Shown here in pieces: positions 1 through 12,350 of a stretch of DNA of 64,000 nt. This DNA is from Brachypodius melanocephalos. Lineage: Eukaryota > Chordata > Aves > Passeriformes > Pycnonotidae. The stretch is from contig VZSR01000520.1 in assembly GCA_013398615.1 (NCBI GenBank), positions 17,756,640 to 17,820,639 on the forward strand, in the 5' to 3' direction. Numbering within the stretch: the stretch's first letter is position 1; every line of letters begins with the position of its first letter. Both the position numbers and the translations under genes were made by a program. The notes beneath the pieces are model-generated. The model was not told where the DNA came from. It did no database searches and worked only from the letters and a program-made list of their open reading frames with translations.

Positions 1-1287
1 ATAATGAGGAGGACTGCCATGACCACAGGTCAAATAAGAACAGCCTTCTACCACAATTTTCAAAGGACCACTCAGTATAATGGCTGAAACAAAAAACATT
101 TTAAATTTGCAACAGAAATATTTTATTAGTATTCCCATTAAGCAGAAAGAGGCTGGGAAACTTTGCATAACAGCAAAGCCTGCAGATACAAGTTTAGAGG
201 ACTAAAATCAAGTGACATGGTGAAGTTCTTGGGTCCAGCACAAATGGCAGTGGCCTAAAATTAACAAACCATGATAAATTTAATTTCTGTCTCTGCTGTA
301 CTAACTAGGCATTCCAAGTTCCTGACAACTTATTAGCTCAGGCACCTGCACTTTAATCACAAGTAAAGAGCACAGGGCTCTCAGAAAACAGATTGCTCCC
401 TCCCTGGCATGCCAGTGCATCAGGCAGTATGGCTCTGCAGGGTCCTGGCCAGGTGACAGGCTTTGTCTGGACACCAACCTGGAATTCCTTCGTTGCTCAC
501 TAGAACATGCGGCTGTTGTTTCTACAGACACCAAAGAGTCTAATTATGAAGCCACTGAATATGGTCTTACAGGCAAAGTCTGGAAGACTGAAAACACTTT
601 TAGCAAAGAATTTTAACTGAGATTTGAAATGCCATATACAAGGCAAGTAAAATCAGTTTGGGAAATACTTTGTCATAGTAGGAAAGTGCCAGAATTAACA
701 GCAGATACTCAGCTTTGTATTTTTCATTTGTCAGAAATACAAAAGCAAATCTTTGTGGGTTAGAGTTCCTCATGAGAGGTTAACAGAAATGTGAAGTAGT
801 ATTAGTTTCCTAAGAAGTCCAAGAGGTTAGCCCAACCTCTAACCCAGAAGATACACTGTGAACAGCACCAGTCCCCTACTTGAAAGCAGCTCCTCTCGTA
901 TTGTCCTAACATCTCACAAACAAAGGCTTTTCACTAACAGCTCTACATTTTACTTTCTTTTTCAGCACCATTTCTGAGCACTTGTTACATGCACTCTGTG
1001 TGATATTACAAAACAAAAACAAGGTTGTAAGCCTACCCTTTATAGTTTTGCACAGTGAGAGGTTCTTGCCCTAAGGAAGCATGTAATACTGAGAATTTTT
1101 CAGAGGTGGGAGAACCCAACAGACCAAAACCACCCAGATACTTTTTTTGAACAAGCCAGAAACACTACTATGACTTTACTATTCTGTCTGGAAACAGGAC
1201 ATATAGAGCAATAGTCTCTTTTTCAAGTAACGTTGGAAAAATACTGACCACCTGAGTAAGAGCTGCAACACTGTTCACATGGCAATT

Positions 1288-1622
1288 ACTCAGAAGGACA
1301 GATACCGAACTCTTCTCTGGTCACCAGTGAAGAACCCAAGGGAATGGCATGAAGAACCTGCAGAACCCCCACAGTGCCAGGGGAAGTTTAGGCTGAATAT
1401 CAGGGAAAGGTTCTGCAGGTTCTTCACGCCAAAGGTGGCTGGGCACTGGAACAGACTCCCCAGTGAAGTGGTCACAGCACCAAGCTTGGCAGAGTTCAAG
1501 AAGCATTTGGACAATGCTCTTTACACAGGATGTGACTCTTGGGGAGTCCTGCACAGGGCCAGGAGCCGGACTCAATGATCCCTGTGGGTCCCTTCCAAAT
1601 CAACATGTTCTAGGATTCTATA
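1288..1622 (+). mobile_element. CR1 LINE 3' fragment
   Basis: The plus-strand end carries the CR1 tail: TGATCCCTGTGGGTCCCTTCC, then a decayed ATTCTAT terminus near 1620. The end of ORF2 is still open over 99 codons (1279-1578), including HWNRLPSEVVTAPSLAEFKK, the conserved C-terminal end of avian CR1 reverse transcriptase ORF2. It contains a perfect 17-bp inverted repeat (1351-1367 and 1409-1425). It is 5'-truncated like nearly all CR1 copies. Confidence 0.9.
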
Positions 1623-3213
1623 CTCGGAACAACAACTAGCAATTCTGGTCCCTGGGTTTAATCCTTAGTGCTAAATCAACCAGCAGTGTAAGTGAGGCAA
1701 ATCAGAGCATGTATATCTGATTTTCAGAGAGTCTTGATGAAATTTCTACACTTTATGGTTACTTTTTACCACTGGCCACTAAGGAAACAGAAACTAATTT
1801 TGGGATGTAAATCACCTTTTATTCATTATTTCTGTTTTGTCACTCCAAACACTTACTACAACACAGTTTAGATTGGGCTATAAATCCATTAGAAAGTTTC
1901 AAAACAATCAATGCAACAATCATAACTGATGATTATCAGAGGAAACAATAGACTAATTAGACAGGAAATCCAATATTTACAATAATGAATTCCATTTTTT
2001 TCAAGTCAAGCCTGTGATTTTTGCTTCAAAGCTGCAGAAACTTACAACTTTTGAAATACAATCAATGATTCTATCCTTATGACATATCTATTTACCAGAG
2101 ACATTCTGTTAATAACATCCCACTTTATTTAAAGTATTTGAGCTTAGTTGTAGTTCCTTGGTCCACAGAGACTGCAAATCATCTCAGCAATGCAGACAGA
2201 GAATTTTGGTCCAGCACCACCAAGGCTACAACGCCTGCCATAACAAAATTTATTTTTGCAAAGCAGAAATAAAGCAAAAATAGAAAGCTTTAGGTATCCC
2301 AAGCTTTGGTAAGTTTTAGGTATCCTATAGGTGGTCCATCACTCACAGGCATTTTGAAACTTGAACCAAAAGCTTCAGCTGCCTTTTTCCAATTGACGGA
2401 TTCGTCGGAAGATACTTGTCTGAAATGTATTTTCTACATGAAGCCAGCTCGCATTTTATATTTAAAAAACTCTTTACTGAGATTTATCTAGAGAACAGAA
2501 TTGGCATTCACAACCTTTTTGTTCTTGATGAATTCTAAATTTATGAAAAGAAATAGCATTATTTCCATATATTTATCATTAACAGATTAAAAATATGCTG
2601 AGTTAGAGGAAAAAAAATCATGTTGCAAATTAGGTACTTAAATCAGAATCTATTATTTGAGGTCACTGAGATTTATGAATACCTTCATGCTCCACTAACT
2701 CAAATCACTCTAAGTATGCACCTATACTCTTTCAAGACCAGTTCTGGAATTCTGAATACAAACAAAGGGTATTTATTTGAGAACTTTAAGTTTCAGCAAG
2801 CTAAACCCGTAAACATACTTTTAACACTTTCCTTTTCCTCTAAACTTTAGAGCACTCATTCACTCAACTCCCATGCACAACATTTCAGTCTTAAGAGTAA
2901 CAGGTCTTACACTTTTTACTGCTGTCTCTGTCAGGCTTTCCGTTCTGTGCACCCTGTGGTTCTACACATTAAACTGATGCAATGCATTTCTGCATGGCTT
3001 ACCTGCTAAACAAAAATGTTCAGAAATATACCTGTATGAATATACTTAAATAACATATGAATCCCTCATACCTGGACTGGTGTAATGGTCAGCAATAATA
3101 TGCTACTTAGGAATTTCTCAAAGTGGAACTCACAAGTTTAACATGGAATTTGTTGTGAAGAGATCATAAAATAAGATCAATTATTATTTCTCCTTGTGGT
3201 TTGTTTTTTTTTC

Positions 3214-3320
3214 AGATAAAGAAAAAAATCAAGGCTTCATATGAGGCTGAACTAAAAGAACAGCAAGCTTAAATTAAAGATGCTGATAGACAAGCTCTAG
3301 CAAATCTTGTTGTAGCAGAT
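3214..3320 (+). pseudogene. Exon-like block with two in-frame stops, unidentified
   Basis: A strong polypyrimidine tract and TTTTTTTTTCAG precede ATAAAG, and the block ends in TTAAG before GTACT. In one frame it reads IKKKIKASYEAELKEQQA, stop, IKDADRQALANLVVAD, stop: a charged, coiled-coil-like composition unlike the surrounding AT-rich noise. The first stop (TAA) could derive from CAA. I do not recognise the parent protein. It may be chance, a dead exon, or part of a retrocopy. Confidence 0.25.
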
Positions 3321-6300
3321 TAAGGTACTATCCTCAGCTGTAGACTGCTCCCATCAGAAGTCACTGATCCCAAAAGTAGAATTGTCAGGTGGGAACATGT
3401 GCTGCCACCTGAGCCACTTCATTCCTGAGACTGGCATCATGGTTTGGTTCAGACAGCACACCATGAACCACAATGGCTGAGGAACAAGCACTTGGTAATT
3501 CTGCACATGAACTAGAGCAAAGGAGTTGAGCAGGAAAAGGTAAAAAACTGACATCACAAAATCTAAGATTTCTAATCTAAGAGCTGTAGCTGCAATCTAA
3601 TTTTCTTCTAAAGTAGAAGGAATTAGCTGTGCCAATCATCACAAATCCATCCAAGAATAAAAACCACAATCTCACCAGAAAGTGTCAGAAGCATAATGTG
3701 AACTGTTAAACAAATTGCAATTAAGTTTAACAGGCACTGATTAATCATGTTAAGTACTTTAAAGGCTGAATATTCAATTTCAAATTAGCTTTAAGGAATC
3801 AAGAACTAAAGATTTGTATGGAATTTTAATTATCACAAGAAGTCACAACTACGTAAGTTTTAGGGAGCACTAACACACATAGTATCAAGTGAACAGCATT
3901 AGAAATCTTTCTAAGACTTGACAAGAGTATGCACTTAAGAGGGAACACAAACCAGCTTACATCTACTACTCAACCATTTAGGTATGCAGCTGCATTCATT
4001 AAATATTTGTATAGAAAAGGCTTCGAAAATATTGACATAAGAAGAAACTGTACGAAGTTCTCACCAATAGAGGTCAAAAACTGGCTTAGGGGATAAAGTA
4101 TATATAAATTCAAGTGTGCAACTCAAGTTGTTAAATTTAAAAAAAAAACATATATGCATATATTTAGTACTTTCCTACTACAGAAGGCTTCAAAAAAAGG
4201 TTGGTATGTAACAAGCAGACCTAACAATTTCTGCAGATCATCCCAGCTCAACTTTAAGTGAGGTATTTAACTTCTAAGGCTGCTTTCTCAAACAAGTACA
4301 TCATACAGATTTCAAGTTCGACATCACATAGAATTTATAACAGAGGGCCCTACCACTGATCAAAACTGAGCCATCAACACAACAATTTTAGCAGAAAGGC
4401 GTCCACAGTTATGACATTATTATACTGTTGTAGCATTGTTTTGTTAACATTGTTGAGTTACTCCAGCTCTTCAGACACCCCTCCTTCTTGAAACCAAAGC
4501 AAGCTTCAAAAAAAGCAGCTCTTTACAATCTTGTAACCCAGTGCAGCACAACATCTAGTTGAGATAACTCACCACATTTTTATAGGACAAACTTCACTAA
4601 GTGCATCTCAAGGAGAGGTAGGAATCAACAAAGTTAACATCACTTGTCCTTCCTCCCAAAATAAAGAGAAGTGATGTGATCCAACAGAGAACATTTGCTT
4701 CCTTTCCCGTTTTGCCCATCTTCCCTATTCAGAGGGACTAGATGAGAGACTTGTGTTTGAAGGTCTGCAGGAAGATAGAATGCAAGAAGATGAACAAGGG
4801 ACAAAAAAAGCATGGTCAGAAATATAAATCCATATTAAACCAGGAAATGTCTATGGAAAAACAATGTATCATGACTCTTCAACACTGATCCTAAAACTAA
4901 TCCCTAATAGCAATAAGTGTACTAGTCTAAATAAAATAGACACAAAAAAGTAACATTTAACCGAAAAATTACTTCCTAAGCTATAAGCCAAAACCAACTC
5001 TTCACTACTGCTTCAAAATATATTAATAGATGCTGGGTTCTCTTTTTTCAGTCAAGAAAAAATAGCTCTCCATTGCACTTCATTTTTGACTTCTCCTTAC
5101 TTCAAAATTAACAAAAGCCTAAAAAAATTAATGGCTTACAGAATATGCAAAAATAACCAGACTTTAGCTGAACAGCTTTTTGCCTTATCTTTAAATCATC
5201 CTCGGTACCTTTTTTTTTGGGGGGGGGTAGGAAGTACAAGCGACACTGAATTTTTCAATTCCCGGTTTCTCTTAGGATACACTTTCTATTTACACTTACT
5301 ATTTACATCTTGCTTGATGAGTTAACGAAGAAAGAAGAAATCTAAATAGGCTGAAAAGCAGAAAAGTGTCTACCTGACTGTAGAACTCTCAAATTGCTGC
5401 TCTCCTCTTTCCACTGAAGCTAAGTAACTTGCCTCTTCAGAGTTCTAGCTACCCTTCATTATATCAGCTTGAAGCAACACACTTCACCAGAAGTGACTGA
5501 TGGCAATAGTTAAAATCTTGAGAGTAGATCGCAACACACACTAATATTCTCTCAACAGGAAAAAATTATATTGATAATTCCATTGAAAGAGTCTAGAAAT
5601 CCAACAAGAACTTAGGGTCAAATGGATTTTTAGTGCTATTTATACTCTTAGAAAAAGAAATACGTGAAACAGACTATTCCACTTGTCAAAAACAAAACCA
5701 ATACTTTGGAGCTGGGAAGTCATTTTAGTCAGTCAGCCCAAGAGGACCATGTTGAGCTGATCAGCTTTTACCTCACTTTACACTAAGACACTGTGCTAAT
5801 TCCTGCCTGTAAGTAATTAGGTTACTAATTTAGAACATATCTTGATTACTGAAACAAAATTAAATGGTAAGAGCTTGTTTTATGTTGGTTTTAACTCTTG
5901 TACAACAACAATCACCACCTTTAAATACATATATCCAGTTCCATTTTAATCAAATTTCCTTCTCTCCCGTGTTTGAGGATTTTTAATACCATTCAAACAA
6001 AATGTAAATGTCAGTGCATAGTGGCCCTAAGCAATTCCATCACCACTTGATCCTACAGGAACTCATTCTGTGAAAGCACGTGATGTCCACTAATGCTACA
6101 CCGTCCCAGTAAGAGAGGACTAAGTTTCTCTGCTGGCATCACATTCAGAGATTTGCTCTCTGAAAACAATGATACACATTTGTAAGTATAATCAATATGA
6201 TACAAACCTATGCAATCCAAACCCTCACCTGTTTCAAATCTCGATGCTTAACCCAAAGGCTTGAGCTTTGCTTTCAGAGACGAGAGAACGTTTAGAAAAT

Positions 6301-9300
6301 AAGACATAGCACAGGAATTAGCAACATGCTCTCTTAGCCAATACAAGACTTGCAATTTTCTACAGTGCACAATGAAGTTATCTATAACACAGTTTTTCTA
6401 TAAAAGCAGCTTAAATTATCTTTGCCAAGGTACACTGAATTAACCTATAATTAATCTCTCAAGTTTCATTAACAGTAGCTGACAAGTAAATGGCAATTTG
6501 ATAAGACAAACAAGGGCAATCACACGTCCTCAACCACAACATTGCAGAAACACTGCACGATCTGGTATTAAGGTGAGGCCTTAGCTTTATACACAAAGCT
6601 AAAGCATTTTATCACATGCTAAAGAAAAAGTTGCCATGATATCTGCAATACTAAAGAATTTAACTCACTACCAGAAATGCCGTGCAGACAAACTTGCTTC
6701 CTTCCCTAGTTTTCTTCTCTGCCACACTAAAAACCAGCTTCTAAATAAGTAATTAACAGCAAAGACATTACCAAAGCATACCAACTCCACTGACCTTAAC
6801 TGTAAAGATCACCCCAGTTAAGAAAACACTTGGGTTTACACTTGAATATTCAGGTGAGACCTGATCCTGCTGATCTCTCTGCCACCAAAACCAAGATCAA
6901 AATTTGGCTCCACAGAAAACCTCAAAAGCTAAGTAATTTTTCTCAACAGTGTTTTTACCATGACCTCACACCAGTTATATTTTATCCACCTTCAGAAAAA
7001 CTCTTTAAAGTTTCATTCCCCTTTAATATATACTTCATTAAACACAAGTCACTCCTATGACATCATACAGCTAACAGCTCACATATTCTTCACAAAACTA
7101 TACTGTTAAAATGAGAAGTTAAAATGAGACTCTTTCAGGCACAAGCATACATTGTCCTCTGAGCTCACATATTTGTACTCTGAACTCTACTCACCACCAC
7201 TGGTACCTAAATGAATACTTTTCCAGTCTCTTCTTCCTGACTTTAAAAACATACACTTATCCTTGGAAACAGACTCGGAATGCATACCAGCCACCTCCCA
7301 GCACCATCACCAGGTCAAAGAGCAGATGCTGAAGTTGCACTGGCACTTCCCAGTTATCAAGTGTTTATCGTTTTACTGAATTCATCTTTCTAGAGAGATT
7401 GAAGAAATCACTGAACAACCTCACACAAGACAATTCACGCTGACTATACAGTTGATGCATGTACACAAGTTGATTTAGATGCTAACATACTGAGTGTTAC
7501 CACAATTGAGTGCTCCTAATACCTCTGGTAAAGGACCACTTAACTGTCCTATCACTTTCAATATATCCTTGCCAGAAGTCATCCTGGTTTTAAACTGCTT
7601 TTCCCTCAAAAAACTCCCACATTTGAGTCTTCTGAATTATCGGTTATGGGCAAATAACCAAGGACAAACTAAAATAGTTTCCTCAGAAGATGTGTCCTGG
7701 TGCAAGAATGAAAATTATGGTTAGGTTTCTATCTTCTATTTCTTAAGAAAAGCTGTCTTTTTCCAGACTTTCTATTTAACATCTACTCTTTTGTCAGACC
7801 TTTGCAGGACATGAGGAGTCTACGCTGATAAACTATAGCAAATTCAGACATAAAGACCATGAGCTGTATTGTCACATCTATCCATAATCAAGCCTTTTCT
7901 CTAACCATAGAAAGGGAATTTTAAAAATACAACACTAGAGGCAAAATCAAGTATTGAAAATGTTCAAACAAAACCTATTAGCTATTTCTTACTCATAATT
8001 TTTTCTTTAGAAAACAATTATGGCCAACCAGAAAAGACACATGATGCAACAGGTAAATCATTTAAGGAAACACAAAGCACTGACCAGACCTATCATAATA
8101 ATCACAGGTATGTTGAAACAATTACATTTCTATATCTTATAATCTGGTGTCTTAGAAGAAAACAGAATTAGATCCACAAGGGAACCTAAATGCCATGCCA
8201 CCTACCAGACTTCACAACCCACAGATAAACAACCAAGACCTACTCTAAAATGAAAAGGACATGTTACAGGTACTGTTCAAATACCTAATATTCAACTTCA
8301 GTAGGAACTGGCCAAGTCAGATAACAATAAACATAAAGATCAGAGATTTAAGTCTTCAAAATTTCACACCATGCTAGGGGAAAAACCCACAAAAAACACA
8401 CCCCCAGGAAAAATCCCTTTCCTTAACTCTTTCAACACTTTGTCTGTAAGAAAGAAAGGAGACCTGAATGCATATCATTATTTTGTACTTGATCAAGCCA
8501 GTCCCTGGGCTACATATTCACTCCCTTCCTAAATGCCTATTACTCCTCAAGAATCAAACTGAAACACCCACTGGTCTGGCAGTTAATGCATTCCTTTTGG
8601 GACTTGGCAGCTCTCCTAAAGAGTAGAAGGATTTGAACTCAAATCTCAATATGCTGGGTAGGTACTCAAACCATTTCCACATCCTTAAAGCAATGCAACA
8701 CTACATCCTTTTTCTGCTAAAAGAGAAGTGTGCAAGATTAAGTCTTTCAAAGGAATTGGTGCATTCCTTTTAGAAGTGTGCATTACTTATAGTATCTGTG
8801 CTTTCTAATTTAACTGATGCAAGCTTTCAGAGTTAGAGCATTTTTTTCTTCCCACACAGCTATGTGTTAGTGTGCAATTAGACACCTCAGCATTACAACC
8901 AAGTCTTTACCAACAGACATATACAGCTGATCATCTTCGGTTAAAAAAAAAAGAACAACCACCAAAAGCTTACTTTAAAATAGCCTGAGATATAAACTTA
9001 ACTAGTTATAATTTAATCTTTCTTCTGCTTCATACTTTAGCCTGAACTACGCTTAAGACATTTCGTCTAGCTTGTTTAGCTGTATTGGGAGTGCAGGAAA
9101 GAGGATGCGTACATATAATGCCCCTGTTGTCAGAACCGCTGTACTGAAGAAAGCTCCAAGGAAGATAACCAGACTAGAAAAGCAATTCTGCCACCAGATC
9201 CGATTTTAAACCACCACTTAAATTGTTTCCACTGAGTTTTCTATCATGGACATATTGCAAACCTTTTCAAATACACAGATGCCTCTCTTTGCCCATTAAT

Positions 9301-11810
9301 AAAAGGAAAACAATAGAGCAGTGTTTAATTAATATTTACAAAAAGTGTTGAGGTTTTCAAATGCATGACAAAGGCAGTAATTAGTCTTCCAAATACCGTA
9401 ATGTCAAGCAACAGTGCCTCAGAAAGTACTTTAAGAATGTCAGTTGCTAAACTTTTAAAAATTTTAAACATGGCACATGAAAAACACAAATCCTGCTATC
9501 TAGGAAGGAGCACACTGTTTCAAATTTTAACCTTCAGCATTCTAAAAGCCTAACACTGTAAAAGGAATCCACTTTAAAGCACAAATTGGAAAAAAACAGT
9601 AGCTGAAACAGATAGTTAAAACTGTTAGCATCTGATGTTAAGACCCAATCTTTGAAGAGACATCATGATAGAATTTGCATCTAAAAATGCCATACGTTTT
9701 TTAAAAGCCTGCAACTTTTAAGAAGAGCAGGAGATTTTAATTTTAAAATAGCAAACGAAATATTAGGGAAACGTAATAATTTTATCACAACAAATGTAAT
9801 TATTTTATTATAAACACGGGACAATAAATAGATGCACGTGGACTTCAGACTACATTAAGTTTTTCGTAACTCTTGGTACGAACCCCAACCTCTGCAGTGC
9901 ATTTTCAATGGTTCTATATCACATCCTGCTGTGGTACAGAAAGACGCCTGTCACACCTCAAAGGTCAGAAGTAACTCCTGCAGATTCCTAAGCCAATCAG
10001 TCTACTGAAGAAATATTTTGATGCACATTTCTAAGTTCAGAACTTTTGAGAAGAAATTTAATAAAAACTAAGTAAAATTACAGTCTTTACCATCAGCTAG
10101 TTCTATACAGAAAAAAAATCACGATCCACTGTTATTCCATTGCAAGGCAACATGACACACCCTGGAAGCATGAAAACTTTGAAAAAAACACTTGAAAAAT
10201 AGTTCAGTGATCATGGACTAACATCTCAATCGCTATTACTTTATTAACAGTAATGATAATTAAATGTAACATTCTACACCACTGCTTCAACGTGCTGTAA
10301 TATTTCTGACACCTCGCTAAAAGTGTCTACAATACCAACCATTAGTTAAGTTTTTAATATGTAAAATACTGGATTATTTTTAAGCATAACATGTTGGAAA
10401 AGAGTTTACACCTGTATAATCCAGCCAGACTCTAAAGTGTTTGGCATTCATATTTGTAATAACTGGAGTAATATGATCATAAGAAAAAAAAAAAAGTATT
10501 GTGAAAATTTGGACAAGAGATTAAAACCAAAAGCTTGCAGACTCAGTTGTCCAAAGATAATACAAAATTACCTTATTTTTTACAAATTCATGAAAAACAC
10601 CTCAAAAAAGGTGTGAAAAACCCTCAAAAAGGACAGAGATATCCCTTTAAGGCGTAGGAAACTGAACACAGAAGCAGCAAACACATAGACGATCACCATC
10701 AGTCACTTGTTAAGAAGTCTGACTGCAGTCAGTGATGTATCATCACGTATCTAGCATGAAATTATTTTATTAAGTGAGCTATGGATATAGTCTACGCCTA
10801 AAAAATTCCAATAAAGGCTTTATTTTTTAAAAGAAAACATCCTCACAGCACTAATTGAAATCTACCCCTTTTAACATTCCTCATGAAGTTACTTTTCGTG
10901 GATCTGTCCCATGTGAGACATCTAAGAAAATTATTATTTTAGACAGCCTTTTTATCTATATAAATAGTCTTCAGTAAGGTCAAACACGAGTTAATTTAAT
11001 TTTCTCACGCGGTCTGTCTCAGCAAGCTCAGAGTCACCGCGTCCTTTGTTGCCTGGCTGTAGTGTCTCTCTCTCCCACCACACAGCCTCGATCCCTCCGC
11101 TAGGAAAGCAGCAGCACCGCAAGAGCATTACCACTACAGCTTTGGGAAAACGGAGCCGCTCCAACCGGGATGTGCGCTAACTACTGAGAACTGGAAAATA
11201 CACTGGAAGTCGCTCGTGTTCAACCTGCTTTAACTCAGCCCTGCAAAGCTTCACAAACCAACACGAAATGAAAACTTCACAGAGGAATCATCTCCAAACA
11301 CGAAGCTGCCAGAGCATCAGAAGCGCAGGGGAGGGGGGCCCAAAGTTTCCCCCTCCTTGTTTAAGCACGCACACAACCCACTACAAGTACGCAGAGAGAG
11401 CACACAGACAAGTGCGAGAGGTTTGCTTACAACTCCTGGGCCCAAGCTCCCGGGAGGCACCCCAAGACAAGGCGGGAGGGAAGCCGCAGGAGCCGCTCTC
11501 GGGAGGCCCCCCCGCGCTCCCGGCAGTGCCGCCGGCACCTGTAGCCGCCGCAGCCGGCGCCGCCCCGCCCGGCCGGGACCCGCGGCCAGGGTACAGCCGG
11601 GGCCACCGCCAGCGGGGTGCGGGGACCGGCGCCGAGCCCCGAGAGCCGCGGAGCCCGGCTATGCCCCGCCGTCCCGCCCGGCCTCGGCCCGGCCAGACCC
11701 CCGGGCCTGCGCGGGCGCCGTGGCCGCGGGGGAGGCTCCGGCCAGCCGAGACTCGCGGCTCCGCGGCGGGACCTGTTGCTCGCACGCCGGGCACAGGCGC
11801 TATGCTCACC

Positions 11811-12010
11811 GTCCGTCTCTTGCCGCCGCTGACACGCTTTGGGCCCTGCCGCCGGCTGAAAGTCCGAGTCTCCCGCGTCCCGCGGCGTCCCCGCGCCCCG
11901 TCCGCGGAGCCGCCCGGCCACAGCCCCCGCAGCGCTGCGCAGCCGCCGCCCAGCCCGGCCCGGTCCGGCCCCGTGCCCGCCCCGGCACCTCCGCTCCGCC
12001 CCGCCCCGCC
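11811..12010 (-). other. Candidate non-coding first exon of the CpG-island gene
   Basis: A good splice donor, GTGAGC, reads leftward at 11805-11810 after GACG, downstream of the GC boxes at 11996-12010. This is where the 5' UTR exon of a leftward TATA-less gene would end. The upstream limit is only a guess at the GC-box cluster. Another possible donor, GTAAGC, lies near 11430. No initiation codon is proposed. Confidence 0.25.
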
Positions 12011-12020
12011 GCGCAGGCGC
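11996..12020. promoter_or_regulatory. Overlapping GC boxes plus NRF1-like site
   Basis: Positions 11996-12010 hold two overlapping Sp1-type CCGCCCC units. They are followed at 12011-12020 by GCGCAGGCGC, one base off the NRF1 palindrome consensus. This arrangement is typical of housekeeping TATA-less promoters. Confidence 0.5.
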
Positions 12021-12128
12021 GGGGCCGCCCCACTGCCGCCTCAGCCGGGGCGGGAGCGCGGTGCTGCCTCTGAAGGCCGCAGCGGCGGTCGGGGCAGCGG
12101 GGATGGGGCTGCAGTCAGGTGGAGTGGC

Positions 12129-12134
12129 CACGTG
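12129..12134. promoter_or_regulatory. E-box CACGTG
   Basis: Palindromic CACGTG in the context GGCCACGTGAG, a USF/MITF-type E-box. It sits about 120 bp upstream (for leftward transcription) of the paired GC boxes and about 40 bp from the CR1 fragment at 12171. Confidence 0.5.
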
Positions 12135-12170
12135 AGACGTTTCGCTGCTTCTGTGCCTCCTCCCTCGCAG

Positions 12171-12350
12171 AATCACGGAATCGAGTAGGTTGGAAAAGAC
12201 CTGAGATCCTCGAGTCCGACCTATGACCGAATACCACTTTGTCAGCGGGACCCTGGCACTGAGTGCCACGGCTGGTCTTTCCTTAAACACCTCCAGGGAC
12301 GGTAACTCCACCGCCTCCCTGGGCAGCCCATTGCTACCAAGTCCGTTCCC
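12171..12350 (-). mobile_element. CR1 LINE 3'-end fragment in CpG island
   Basis: On the minus strand this ends in the CR1 terminal motif (GATTCCGTGATTCT form), preceded by the diagnostic tail region (GGTTGGAAAAGACCT on the plus strand at about 12190-12204). Upstream on its own strand is the stretch related to GGCTGCCCAGGGAGG. It covers only the last 180 bp or so of the element. It retains many CpG dinucleotides compared with the other CR1 copies here, fitting its place in an unmethylated island. Confidence 0.85.

Larger units (their letters stand above)
1..11419. other. AT-rich non-coding sequence, probably PALS1 intron 1
   Basis: No coding exon was recognised on either strand apart from the CR1 remnant at 1288-1622. 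I looked for the N-terminal PALS1 coding exon on the minus strand and found no matching frame. The open frames here are all under 80 codons and AT-biased. If the CpG island is the PALS1 promoter, this is its first intron. One exon-like block with two in-frame stops lies at 3214-3320. Confidence 0.6.

Noticed and set aside
1..11419. PALS1 N-terminal coding exon on the minus strand
   Set aside because: No minus-strand frame resembles the known N terminus, so only non-coding intron can be claimed.
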